Assembly (NCBI GenBank): GCA_017165825.1 | Contig: CM029368.1 | Location: 3,152,030 to 3,216,029 of the forward strand | DNA: 64,000 nucleotides | From: Hepsetus odoe | Lineage: Eukaryota > Chordata > Actinopteri > Characiformes > Hepsetidae | Reading direction: 5' to 3' | Shown here: piece after piece, positions 1 through 11,880 of the stretch | How the letters are laid out: every line of letters starts with the position of its first letter | How positions within the stretch are numbered: the first letter of the stretch is position 1 | Notes under the pieces: model-generated | Told to the model about the DNA's origin: nothing | Seen by the model: the letters and a program-made list of their open reading frames with translations, nothing else | The model's database searches: none | Position numbers and translations under genes: made by a program

Positions 1-804
1 CAGTAACGTCTCGTCTGGCTGATTTATGATCTCCTCTCAGCGACTCCACTGGGCTCTGGGACGTCTCTCACAAACTTCTCTGCCTTCCTGGCTTTGATGC
101 CTCTTCCGTGTGGCCTGAATTAGTTTGCTGAAATGTTTGGGCTGGCGCTCAGCTGTCTCGGTAGAAGACGGAGGCTTTCTTTGGATGAGAGGCTTTTAAT
201 CTCTGCTCTGTCACTGTAATGTTTACTCGTGTTCATTGGGGAGCTTTTGTCTGTCACTGCTGGAAGATCTGCGAAAACGCGGCGTTAAGGCACTTTTCTG
301 CACAGTCTGCTTCGTTAAACATCCTCCAGTGTCTCTTTTTCTCCTTTTTCAGATTCTCATGTTACTTTTTTTTTTTAACACAGTCTCTACAAAACTGAGC
401 ATTTGACCTCACATGTTCAGACAATCAATGGGATCACAGGCTGAATAATATTTTCATAAAATGAACGGAACGAGGAAATCTTTGGCACTGGCTGCTCTCG
501 TTCGCTCTCTGTCTCTCTTGTTTATTTTCAGCACTTCCTCTATTACTTCTTATTTCTCTCTCCTCTTTCTTAATTTTCTTTTTCCCATTTCCTTCTTTTT
601 TTTCCCCCCAGACTGCCTGTCTATTTGTCGATCCATCCTTCTCTGTCTCTATCTCTTTTTCCATCTCCCTCCCTTTCGCTCTCTTGCTTGTTAACTCTTG
701 GTCTCGACTAATTCTACCTGCTGTGTTTCAGAAGGTTTCTCTCATAGAGATGAAGGGATCGAAAGGTCAGTAGATGATAGTTTTTCCTCTCGTTCTCTCT
801 GCAG
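1..804 (+). other. jarid2: jarid2 intron upstream of the first exon in the window
   Basis: No coding segment is supported. It contains a pyrimidine-rich stretch at about 495-680 and ends in a normal acceptor, CTGCAG at 799-804. Confidence 0.75.
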
Positions 805-928
805 GATCCTTATCGAGTGTCCAGCTGAATGGCTCTGGATCTAAAGGAGGACACAAAGAGGACGGCTCTCGCTCACAGAGCAGTGATGGAGGGAATGAGT
901 ACTGGGAGTATGGTTCAGCCAAGAAAAG
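805..928 (+). CDS. jarid2: jarid2 window exon 1: linker before the EED-binding peptide
   Basis: The acceptor ctgcag ends at 804 and the donor gtgagc starts at 929. Read with one base from the previous exon, it encodes GSLSSVQLNGSGSKGG, then a Ser/Gly/Asp-rich stretch ending YGSAKKR. It aligns with human residues from about 54 to 108: GSL at the start and the basic KR at the end match, while the middle is poorly conserved. It ends in phase 2, so AG plus A from the next exon makes the Arg of the PRLQAQ motif. No stop or frame break is present. The ubiquitin-interacting segment of JARID2 would be in the preceding exon, outside the window. Confidence 0.85.
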
Positions 929-1290
929 GTGAGCAGGAGCTTGAGCAGCTCATTCTTCTCGAGAGCAGGGCAGCTTCTCATTAGCCTCATCTCATTTTCA
1001 GTCCTGCAAAATGCAAATGGTCTCTCTGACCAGTTTTAATGTGAGTTCTTACCATTAGCTGCTGTTTTTTATTTATTTATTTATTTTTATCACGATTGTT
1101 GTATTTTGTTTTTATTCATGTCCCATTGCTCTGACAGCACTGCTGCTGACATATTAGATTTTGGCCACAGTGTTAGACATTAAGATGGAGCTTTTAAATA
1201 TTGTACTTTTATCAGGTTGCTTGACCAAATTCAATTAAAATCCTAAAGGAAATTCCTCAAATGGAGACACTGCTGTATTGCATCTAATAT

Positions 1291-1618
1291 ACAGCACTGT
1301 GAAAAGGTTCTAGGCAGGTGTGGAAAAAATGCTGTAAACAAAGAACGCTTTCAGAAATGGAAGTGTTAATCATTTATTTTCATCAATCAGTAAAATGCAG
1401 TGAAGGAACAAAATCAGGGCTCTGTGGGGCCAGAAGAACTGATGCTGGTCTGAAGGTAAAAGGTAGAAACACCAGATATTGATCTGATTTAGATTTTTCT
1501 TTTGTTCGCTCACTTTGCATTTTGTAAATGGATAAAAATTAACAACCATTATTTATATTTTTGAAAGAATTCTTTGTTTACAGCATTTATTCCACACCTG
1601 CCTAAAACTTTTACACAG

Positions 1619-1624
<6 letters not shown>
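1291..1624. mobile_element. Non-autonomous DNA transposon (MITE) with long terminal inverted repeats
   Basis: The left end (1,291-1,355) begins ACAGCACTGTGAAAAGG. The right end (1,561-1,624), reverse complemented, begins ACAGTACTGTGTAAAAG. The two continue in parallel through TAGGCAGGTGTGGAA, ATGCTGTAAACAAAGAA and a final CTTTCA, giving terminal inverted repeats of about 63 bp. The 205-bp interior codes for nothing. The ends resemble common fish Tc1/mariner-like non-autonomous elements, by inference only. A (GT)n microsatellite starts directly at the right end. Confidence 0.8.

Positions 1625-1660
<36 letters not shown>
1621..1660. repeat. (GT)n microsatellite
   Basis: About 19 uninterrupted GT units abutting the right end of the MITE. 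Confidence 0.95.
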
Positions 1661-1669
<9 letters not shown>

Positions 1670-2784
1670 TTTTGTATGAGCTGTAGTTAACAAACCTACA
1701 CATACTCTGTTTTCCTGTTTATATCCATCCCGTTGCTTCTGACTAATGGAAAAATTTTCTTTCGTCACTGATTTTTGCAGCTGGGGTGAAGTGCTAATGT
1801 GTTTGTAAAGGAAAGGAGTGCGGTGAGGTGCTTCATAGCAGTTGTGGTTTACTTTTTGACTAGTCAGCACATTCACAGCCAATAATGAGAATTAAATGGA
1901 CTTATTAAGGCAAAGCCAATGGTGAGCGTGCCAGGCCTGTGCTGGTGTGATGCAGAAAACCCCTCCATAATTCACTCCAGTCATGGAGACCAACTCTTAT
2001 AGCTTCAAATAAGTTTGGAGCGTCGCACGGGGCTTATTAGCAAGATAATGACATACGACCAGTTCAACGATAAAGAGAAAATACTTGTTTAATTTGGTGG
2101 GATTGGAGCCCTTTAATAAGCGCTGAATCTTGGAAATGAATTTCCATTTCTTGTCATTATTAATTAGGCTCTTGAAGGCATGCTTAATTTTTTTTTCCTG
2201 TTGAATTTAATAATTAACAGGGAAGGAAAATTAATGTGTTCATGTACAGTGGGTAATTAACTATTTGACATGTTCTGTAATGTCTTATGGTTATTTTGTA
2301 GCATGAATATGTGCAAAGGCATTTAAATATGGGGGGGACAATGCTCACCCCGTTTGAACTGCTTTTCTTCCTTTCTCTTACCCTGAGGCAGACAAACAAA
2401 TGCCCTGACGTGTAAAAAAGTAAGCTGAGCATCCCGCGAAGGGGTCTCCTCCTTTCACCACGGAGGGCGAGTAACACAGGTCCCATCACTCTCAATGCAG
2501 CTCCTGTTTTCATCAATTGATGTAGTTTCGTTTGGAGCCGAGCGCTGTTCCAGAGATTTGTGTGGAATGTGCTGGAAAACCGGGATAATGATGCTGAATG
2601 GTTAAACAGCCCAGAGACAAATCCTCCGCATGTGAGCACTTAGGAATGCTCTTAAATTACACACTGGCTCATAAAGCTCGGATAGAAACTTATTGGAGGT
2701 GTGTGTGCGTGTGCACACAGCTGGCTACCCTTCTGATGCTCCCATATGAAAACATTCTCTCAGCTCTAGGGGCTGGCTTGACTA

Positions 2785-2819
2785 TTTTTTTTTTTTTTTT
2801 TTTTTTTTTTTTCCTGAAG

Positions 2820-2905
<86 letters not shown>
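2785..2905. repeat. Poly-T run followed by a very long (TG)n microsatellite
   Basis: Twenty-eight T at 2,785-2,812, a short spacer, then about 42 TG units at 2,821-2,905. It is the longest dinucleotide array of this type in the window. Alternating purine-pyrimidine DNA of this length can adopt Z-DNA. Confidence 0.97.
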
Positions 2906-2908
<3 letters not shown>

Positions 2909-5900
2909 TGTCTCAGAATGACTCGATTAATAACATGTATTAAAACGTTCCTTCTTGATCATTCAGCAGTGATTAATAGGCTGTTTGTGTGATGATAAAA
3001 CAGCTTCCGTTGCTTCTGCACTTCATATGATATTACTCCACATTATTTTTAAACCTGGTTTTAGCCCTGGTTCCCATTCTGGCCGCACATTTGCTGGTTG
3101 GCTCTTGTCCCCAGACCACGTGGTAGTTAGAATCTGCGGTCAAGAGAGAAAATCAAGCCCTGTGTTGGGCCACACACTCAGATTATAATCCTCACAATCA
3201 GCCTTTATATCAGTCGGGTTGTTTCTGGATCCAGGCAGAAAACTGTCCCCACAAAGTACAAACAATGTAAATGTACCCCAGAGGGACAGTTGTGTACCTT
3301 AAATGAGTCAATCAAAGCATTCAAGTAATCCATCAATTGTTTCATTATTTTAAAAGCTCTTTAACCATTTCATATATATACACACTGATTTGCTAAGGGC
3401 CCATTTTCTTTCCATTTGATTTTTTTTCTTTCTTTCTTATTTTCCAAACCTGAACCAAAAGATAGAAACAGTGTACAGTTTGAAACTTTAACATACTTTA
3501 ATTATCAAATAGAATAATACGGGCTCTTTGTAGCAAACTCCCGTGGTCCCGGACTGCTTTCAGCTTATATGATGTGTACTCTCACACACTTCGAGCATTT
3601 ATTCATGCACACGACCTGTGGGTCGCCCTTAATAAATACCTGGCTTGTGCACTGTGCCGCCTATATGGACGAAAGACTCGATTTTTCCAGACTGGTCTGT
3701 CTGCGTAGTCACCCACCCATCTCTATTCTCTTCTGTACAAGAAGTTAAAATTTAAAGAGTTGGTTTCAACATTTCTGTGTTGTTCCTGTTAGCAATTTAT
3801 CCTTTAACTTCTTTTTTCCTTTTTTAGTGCTAAGCTGTTCTGACTTAAGGAGCCCACAACTAATGTTGTTTTGATTTCATTTAGAATTCTTTATCATTTA
3901 TTCTTTCAAATATTATATATTTAGCTGAGCTGTTCCACTAATGACAACAAGAATAGAAATTACTTAAAAAGAATGATCAATGTTGACATTGATTTTTGTG
4001 AAATCACAGAAAGCAAAAGGTCAGAAAGCAAAGTCAGTTGTGTTCTCCTGGACTCCTGGTTTCGGTACCACCAGTCATGACTGTTGCCCTTCACAGGAGC
4101 TCCCTGATATGAGCTCTCTGGTTCTGTTGGATCACAGCAGCTTAACTTATTGTTGCAGTGCCAGGCTTGGTTTCTTAAAGAAGTGTTTGCACTTTTCCAG
4201 CAGTTTCTGAAGAGAAGGGTTTCTGACTTTGATCTGAGTTTGCGTACACTCATACACACGGGTCGTGAGCTTTATCTCAAGAATAGCCCGTAGACAAAGA
4301 GAATTAGCCTTATGAAGGACCTATTCATCCAGCGCTCTTTTTATAAGGAACAAACACACACACCCACACACATATAGCAGACACAGTTTGTGTAGGTCCA
4401 CTGAAGTGGCAGTTCTCTGAAGAGGCCTGAACGCTGAATCAATCTCTGGTCCGGCTGCTGCATGAGAACAAAACCACTAACAGCACAGACGCTGCATCAA
4501 AGGCAGCGCTGGCCGAAGCCCACACAAACCCGGCAGCAGCTCTAGCACCGCAGCGGCCAGCGCCGCAGCAGATGTCCAGGACTGCCCCCACTCCTGACAA
4601 AGCCATTCACCATTCAACACTCCCCCAGACAGAAAACCCTGCTTGTCTGAGTGTGGGTGTACTTGTCTTTCAAACAGCATGCACTTACTTGTGAATGCGT
4701 GTGTGGGCGGGGATCAGCGTGCAGCACCTGCCTCCGGTCTACCTGTCATTTAATACCCCACTACAATCTTTAATCAGAGCAGTGCCCTCTAGACACCATC
4801 ATTAAACCAGCTCCGCACCAGCAGACTGAGACAGACAGACAGGGTGAAGAAGGGAGGGAAAGAGAGCGAGAGAGCTAGAAAAAGTATTAAAGAAAGGATG
4901 GAGGGTTAGGCAAAGGCAAGACAGAAGCTGGGCCGGCTAGGCAGAAGAGCAGAGAATGGAGGATAGGAAGGAAATTAAAAAAGAGAAAAATGAGCGTGAG
5001 AGCTACATGCAAAACAGAGAGAGAGGATAGAATGAGACCAAGCAGGAGAAAAGGCCGTACCGAGGATTTAAATAAGCACAAAGAATGCATGTCAACGGCA
5101 GCGCTCTGTTCATTCTGGAGTGCCTTCCTTCGCCTTTCATTAGCATTAGCCCTCCGCCCGGAGTGGCAGCTCCTGCAGCCTGCCTGGCACTAATGAGAAA
5201 CCTGCTCACCTAACGCTGGGCACTTGCCTGGTTTTACCCAGCTTCCTGCGCCTTTGTGTTCATATCAGGACTCAACTTTTTGATCAAGGGCTAATTTTTG
5301 CTCTCTAATTTATCACCGAACAGCATTTTTAGACTAACAAGATTTTTTCCCTTATCTTCTGTCTGTCATTAAAAAGTTCTCCACTGTTGATGCAACAGAT
5401 TAGTCTGTCTTCATTTAAATGTGCAATATTTCACAACATTGATCTCAGTCTTGGTGAATAAATTTGGTCACATTTTAAAATATTGTTATGGACCTGTGTA
5501 TCAGTTACAGGTGACAACAGTTTATTGAGGCTGATCTTTCACATGCCATCTAAGTTGACAGCCTAAGATGAAGCAATTGTTTATCAACTTTTTACTGGAC
5601 TTTTTAACCTTTTTTTTTTTTTCTTTTCTTTTTTTTTCCCCCTCCCCCCTACAGCAGCGTTCTTTCCGCTGAACCCTTGTTAATTTCCAACGCTGGCTCA
5701 TATGTATGTGCATGCTGCTACATTTCTTGGCCTTGGCATCCCTGTGCCCATGAAAGACGGCACCCAGGAGACCGATTGAGGAGGTGCCAGAGTCTCTCCC
5801 ACCTGGCCTCTGCTGAAACGAGAGAGGGTGGAAAGGGGAGTGGAGGGGTTGGGAGGATAGCCAGATGCAAGCCCAGGTGCTGGGGGCGGCCAGGTTGGAG

Positions 5901-7109
5901 GGGAGGCGTCTGGGAGCGGCACAATGTTTGCGTTCCCATGCCTGCGAGAGGCTGAGAGCTCATAGAATCAAAGGTGCTGCCAAATGCAGAAATGACATCC
6001 AGCCACCCCTCGTTTACAATTGCGGCCACAAGGTACACGGGAGGCCCCCCTCAAGACTGGCAGGAGTTTGGGCTGACGCGAAGGGTTTCTTTGTTTATTT
6101 TGTGCTTGCTAGTTTGTTTGTTTGCTTGCTTGAAATCCCCCTCTCGCAGTGGAGATCATTGGAGTGTTTGTTCGCATGCGCCATGAAGTCCGTGCCAAAT
6201 CGCTCTCTTGTGCCTCGCCAGTTCCAACCCGCTCTTCCTTCTGTGTGCTTCGCTCTCAGATCTGCAGTTACTTTGTTGTTTGTTGCGACGTGCCCATTTT
6301 CACCAACCATGCGGCAATCACCTGTTCCTATGGCGGTATAATGGCTCTATTGATTTAGCTGTAAATCCCTTTGGCGTTGGGAACGCTACATAGCGAACAA
6401 CGTGGGCGAATGGCACGAAGAATCGATGGTGGCCGTGAAGAGAGCGATTAGGCATGATTGCTCTCTCTCGGCGGAGTAATGAGTCATATGTTTGCGGAGG
6501 GGCAGCATGCGGTGTGCCTGTGTGTGGGAGGGGGGTTGACGAGGGTTAGCGTGAGAAGTGCAGGCCCAGGTACAGCGGCTCGCTCCAAAGGTTTGCTGAC
6601 TCATGAGACAGGAATGTCCAACTCAGACTCCTGCTGTGTCCAAACTGTGAGACTGATCTCAATTCCATACCAAGTGTAGTGATCAGCTGGAGGAGACAGC
6701 AATGTTGTCATGTTATGATATTTTTCTTTTAACCTCCAGAAATTGTCCTAGACAGCTGGAGGTCCATGCTGTTTGTATCTGCTATCCCAACCGTGTGTTA
6801 TTGTGGGCTTGCAGTGTGTTTGTGTGGGCTTTCTAACCGTGTGTAAAGCTGCTGTATTCTGTCATGCAAGCAGGCACTACACATAGTAGGGAGCGGCTCC
6901 TGAGGAAGGTTGTTTTGACCGAGAGAGAGCTAGGGATAGCATTTTCATTGTTTAGTACACAGAGTGAACCGAATGCGTGACCCAGTAAAGCTCAGTGAAA
7001 TGTGAAAGCGTGATTCCTTGCATCTTGATCGTGGCTGGTGAGAGATGACATGCAAGAAGTTTCTTGCTTTGTGTTTGTTTAGGTGGCAGAAACAATAGAC
7101 TTGCGCTGC

Positions 7110-7114
<5 letters not shown>

Positions 7115-7150
<36 letters not shown>

Positions 7151-7362
7151 TTCTGTAGTCTCTAGCTGTGATGGCTTTCTCTGGATTACACAAACAAAAC
7201 TCATATTCCCTCCTAATATGCATTTCATCCTAAATAATCCCAACCATCCCAGTACAGACATGTTTTTCAGGCCTTCCCATCAGCTTACGTGCTATACTGT
7301 TGTTTTTTTTTTTTTTTTTAAAGGCGAAAGAGGTTTTAAAAAGAAAAAAAAAAAAAAACTTT
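7115..7362. repeat. Poly-A (7,115-7,146), poly-T and second poly-A tracts
   Basis: A run of 32 A, then T14-15 at about 7,303-7,319 and an A-rich run at 7,339-7,360. The last two could pair as a short inverted repeat around AAGGCGAAAGAGG. They may be retroposon tails, but no element body is recognisable. Confidence 0.8.
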
Positions 7363-8539
7363 GGCCTATAAAGATCTTAAGTTTTGGCTGGTAATGAAAT
7401 CGGAACTGGTCGTAAAAATGATGTCCTTACTCTCCTCCCCATTTAACAGCACCTGCTGGCGCTCTGTTGGCCCGCTGCATCGTTAAACTTCACAGCCTGG
7501 TGCGTTCCAACCCTGTAAAGAGAGTGATGGACATCTATAAAGGGCACGGGAGATGGAAACAGAGGCATTTATGGTGGTATTGGTCTGTCTGAATGTCCAC
7601 TCCATATGCATTATTTAACATAGGTATAGACTATCTTTTTAAAAAGGAATCGAGTCCCAATCAGATTAGGGATAGTGCCTGAAGTGGGCGAGGGGGGTTT
7701 AAGATTTTAACTGTACACACTGGCCAAGGATAGCGCTCCACTTTAGAGCCAACACACAGCTCCAGTTATCCTTCTTCAGGTCATTTCAATCAGCCGCTCA
7801 GTCTCCAGGTGAACCGAATGACAAATTGCACTGGCCATAGTGCTGGCCATTATCGTCTAACATTTGCATCTCTAAAGGTGGGCAAAAAAGGCACAGCTTG
7901 AGGGAGATCGGGGCAGCATCTTGACCTTGCCTGAATGAGCACATGGATATGAATAACCAGCCGTTACAGCCATCACCACACAGTTCTCGAGCAAGAGCAC
8001 TTTCTGGTGTCTGTATGGAGAAAAATGTACTTGTACAGTTGTGAATTTCAATAAAAGAAGGGTTTAAGTGAACGGTCCTTGGGGGGGTTGTTTCCTGGTG
8101 ACCTTTGGTGACCTGACTGATAACCTAATATGTGGTCTAAGGTCAAAGGTCAGCTCACTGCATCACCATTTTAGTCAGGCTTAGCCATGGAGTATGCTTA
8201 GGCAGACAGGAAAGCAATAAATGCTTTAGATTGAGTGTCTGTGTTTACGTTAAGTGTCCACTGTGTAATTTTCCTGTGAGACAAATACTAAAATCACACT
8301 CATTTATTTATCTTTATTTAGCTTTATCTGCTGTCATTACTGCATCAAGGAGAAATGTCTGTTCCTGTTTCCCGTTAGTGGTCCAGTCCTGGCCGGCTTG
8401 TCCTTAGGTGTGTTTCCAAGATTTGCTCTGGGTTCAGATTAGTTTTAAAGTCGGGGCACTTTCTTCACTAGTGTTTGCCTGCTATACAGTTCTGAGTGTT
8501 ATGACTAAGGCTGCTATTTGGAGCAAACCGTTTAGCTTG

Positions 8540-9170
8540 TGATTGAGAAGACTCGCTGACCCAGCGCAGCGTCTTTTTTAATTTTTTTTTTTTTTTTTCT
8601 GATTCAGTGTTTAGTTTTTGCCTCCTCATCCAGTGCACCTTTAGGTTTTTTAAATCCTGTTCCAGTACAGTGCAAGGAAAACCATCTACTCTCCTAGTTC
8701 AGTGTTGTGTTTTTGCCTCCTGTAACAGTGCAGTGTTGGGAAAACCTTCTACTTTCCCAGTGCAATGTTGAGTTTCTCCCTCCTTACCCAGTGCTGATTT
8801 TAGGTAAGAGCTAACTTACTGTTGTCTGGGTTCCTGCTAGGGTTACCACCTGCTGGCCCTTTGCATGGTTGGGACTACCAGCACAGCTGGAGACACCGGC
8901 TCTAATGACCGCATACACGTTTGGGGTTACTAACTGGACCGGTGCAAGGTTGGGGTTGCCACCTGCTGACCCAGTGATTATCCAGCATTATTGACCCAGT
9001 GCACTGTAAGTGGACCTGCTGACTCTGTGCTCTTTCAGATTTACTGCCTGGTGCAGTGTTGGGGTTACCACACACTGACCTAGTGGTGTACTGGCGTTAC
9101 CCCTGATAGCTCAGTGTGATGTTGGAGGAGCGGGCCCTTCTGACACCGTGGACTGCTGGAGTTATCCGGG
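8540..9170. repeat. Degenerate minisatellite-like tract, unit about 30-35 bp
   Basis: Variants of the phrase GACCCAGTGCAGTGTTGG, often followed by GGTTACCACCTGCTG, recur through this stretch (for example near 8,625, 8,665, 8,725, 8,755, 8,840, 8,940, 8,990, 9,050 and 9,110). Spacing is irregular and copies are well diverged, which fits an old tandem array that has drifted. No coding potential is seen. Confidence 0.55.
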
Positions 9171-10438
9171 CACTGGGATATACTCTACACGTGTGCTGCT
9201 GGCTGTGTGTTGGGCCCTCTGAGCCAGCTGCTCTGTACTGGCAGGCGCTGCTATGAGAGTTTATCAGGAACATGTGGCCCATCTGGAGCTGTTTTGTGAG
9301 AGAAAGGGAGAAGTGAAAAGAGGGAGAAAGAGAGAGACAGTAACCCACAGAAGGAACACTTGCCCTTAGCTACGAATGGGTTCTCCTTCTGACTGCTCTA
9401 AAAACATTTGTCATTCTTGTTCGGCCTGTAGTATTTCTGTTTAACTCGATAGCTTTTTTTTTTCTTCTTCTCTCTGCATGGACAGATGATGTGTGTAAAT
9501 GATTCTCAGCTTTTCCATGGAGTGTTAGTGCAGTCCTGAGTGAAAGGAACTGGGGCGAGACTCTGTTTGCTGACTCTGCTTTGTGTGCTCAGCCGAAACA
9601 GGCAAACAAGCGCAATGATGACTATATTAGAAACCGTCACTTTCAAACACTCTCATTTAATAAAGAATTGTGTCCAGGCAGTGCAGATATAATTCTCTTG
9701 AGCATCTAAGCCCTCAGTCATGTGTGCCCTTACTAGTTATTGTTGTGGATATCTTGTGGAAATATTGATGTTTTCCTTGTCTCATCAGATTACATCTGAC
9801 AGAGTCTTTATTGAAAGATGTTAGGTTGCTTGGTGGAGTCTAACTCTGTGGCTGTACAGTAGCATGCTCTGGAGTTTATTTCCCCCAGATTATTGGCAAA
9901 GTATCTTCATGTTAATGACTGATCTGTGTACAGATTTTCTTGTCCGTCTCAAACTGCCAGCTGTTCAGGCAGTTTGAGCCGAGCTGATATCCCCGCGGTG
10001 GGGAAGATAGAGGGCCGCTTGCGTCAGTGTTTCCCCACAAAGAGTTTAAAAGCCCTCACCGCCCCTCCCACGCCAGACCTCAAATAGCTGCACCCCAGGG
10101 TCTATCAGCGCCTGCCCGCTCTTCATCGCTTCATCCATCTCTCCTCTGCATTCATTCATCTCTCTCTCCCTCCCTGCGTGCCTCACCCCTGCTCCTCTTG
10201 TCTGATCCGGAGTGGAGTCGGCTCTGCCGCTGAGATTAGGAGTGACTCCTGCAGATGAGGAATGCTTTGATACTGCGTAAAGGGGGGGTTGCTGACCTCA
10301 AGGCAAGAGATTGAGGTGGGGGGGGTTACCCTGTTTACTCCTGGCGCCGCAGTCAAGCTTTTGTTTGTGGAAGCTCCCTTCCCCCTTTACTTCACTCGTC
10401 TCTGGTGCTCTTTTAGACAAGCATTAACCTCAGCTGAC

Positions 10439-10505
<67 letters not shown>
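10439..10505. repeat. (CA)n microsatellite
   Basis: About 33 uninterrupted CA units. Confidence 0.97.
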
Positions 10506-10507
<2 letters not shown>

Positions 10508-11239
10508 ACTCCACTTGGCAAAATCCCAGTCCTGAAGTGCTTGTGTTTGTTTGTCTACATGTTGCAAGGCCTCAAAGCTCTAGAGTGAGATTATGTTACT
10601 GGAGATTTTATTTGCAGCAGCCTGGCCTTATGTGCCAACTCGCAGCCATCCTGTCCTGCTGAAGCACCTCAATTAGTGGCACCCCTGTGTTTAGCACTTC
10701 ACACACCTTCTCTTTTGTGAACATGATAGGGCTGGATCTTCACTTTTTTACCTTTTGAAGAAGTGACATACTGAATCTGAAATCATGTTAATCAAGACCA
10801 TCCCTCCATACAAATCTCCCTAGAGCATTCAGTCATCAGTTCTCTCACCTCTTCAGTTCAGCTCACATAGGAGGCTACAGATTGACATTTGCAACAAAGG
10901 GGTCCAACCAAATGTCTCATTTTGTCCCTTTTTAGACTCATACCCAAGCTGTAGAGTTTAATGAGTTTGGAATCATGTACCTGAATGAAACTGACAAAGT
11001 GTATATGGATATATTGATGATAAATACTGGTTGTGTATTACAGATTGAAAAATATCCCTTATTCCCAATATTATATTTTTCTATTGCTCAACTCAAAAGC
11101 TAAGGTACAAATCCAAGCCCTGTAAAATTATTGAAATCGCCCACATCGTTTTTACTCCTTAAGGTGGGTCACTCTCTCTGACCTTAAGGCTCTGGACCAT
11201 TGCAAGGCTTATTGCCTGTCTCAGCTGTTTCCTTTATAA

Positions 11240-11880
11240 ACATTTATTTTCAGAAGAGGGAGGAGCACAGGGTGACATATAAGAGTGGAGGAAGATGCAC
11301 ACAGGTGGATTATATCCTTTGCAGGAGTTGTCAGGCTGAAGGAGATTTGAGACTCCTTAGTAGTGACGGGAGAGTGTACCTATACTGATTGGCTAGACAG
11401 AGAGATAGAGCTGGTGCAGCAGGTCAGGGCATTAAAAGGATAGAAATGGAAACATACTCGCAAACAAGCAGAGTGCATTGAGCAGATGGAAAGAATACTT
11501 TGAGCGGCTGATTAATCAAGAGAATGAGAGAGAGAGGGGAGATAAGTTGATGCAAAGATAGTGAACCAGGAAGTGCAGCGAATTAGCAAGATGGGAGGAT
11601 GTTGATGAAGTGCAGAGGAGGCCAGAAGGAGTTACATTGTGCCTTAGTGGCCTTGGAGAAAGCATATGACAGGGTGCCTAGAGAAGATTTGTGGTTTTGT
11701 ATGAGGAAGTCAGGAGTAGCAGAGAAGTATGTGAGAGTAGTAAAGGACATGTATGAGGGCAGTGTTACAGTGGTGAGGTCTGCAGTAGGAGTGGTAGATG
11801 CATTTAAAGTAAAGTTTGGAATACATTAAGGATCAGCGCTGAGCCCAGAGAAGAAGAAAGTGTTTCCTATATGCAAACGG
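11240..11880 (+). mobile_element. Truncated, decayed RTE-like LINE fragment (endonuclease end plus reverse transcriptase)
   Basis: The 5' part (about 11,250-11,320) reads REEHRVTYKSGG then QVDYILCR, typical of the C-terminal end of a LINE AP-endonuclease. The middle (about 11,485-11,580) reads in pieces like RWKEYFERLINQENERER. At 11,599-11,829 the frame contains LEKAYDRVPREDLWFCMRKS, matching the reverse transcriptase A-motif region of a LINE family widespread in fish. Large internal deletions, frame breaks and loss of the catalytic YxDD region show that it is dead. The same family may have donated the antisense tails at 54.6 kb and 57.3 kb. Confidence 0.85.

Noticed and set aside
732..765. 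Possible 34-bp micro-exon with tttcag acceptor and GGTCAGT donor just before the first jarid2 exon
   Set aside because: Its length is not a multiple of three, so adding it would break the phase into the next exon, and it has no match to JARID2.
5677..6341. Several overlapping open frames of 70-158 codons
   Set aside because: No splice structure, no family resemblance, frames on both strands; more likely noncoding GC-balanced sequence.
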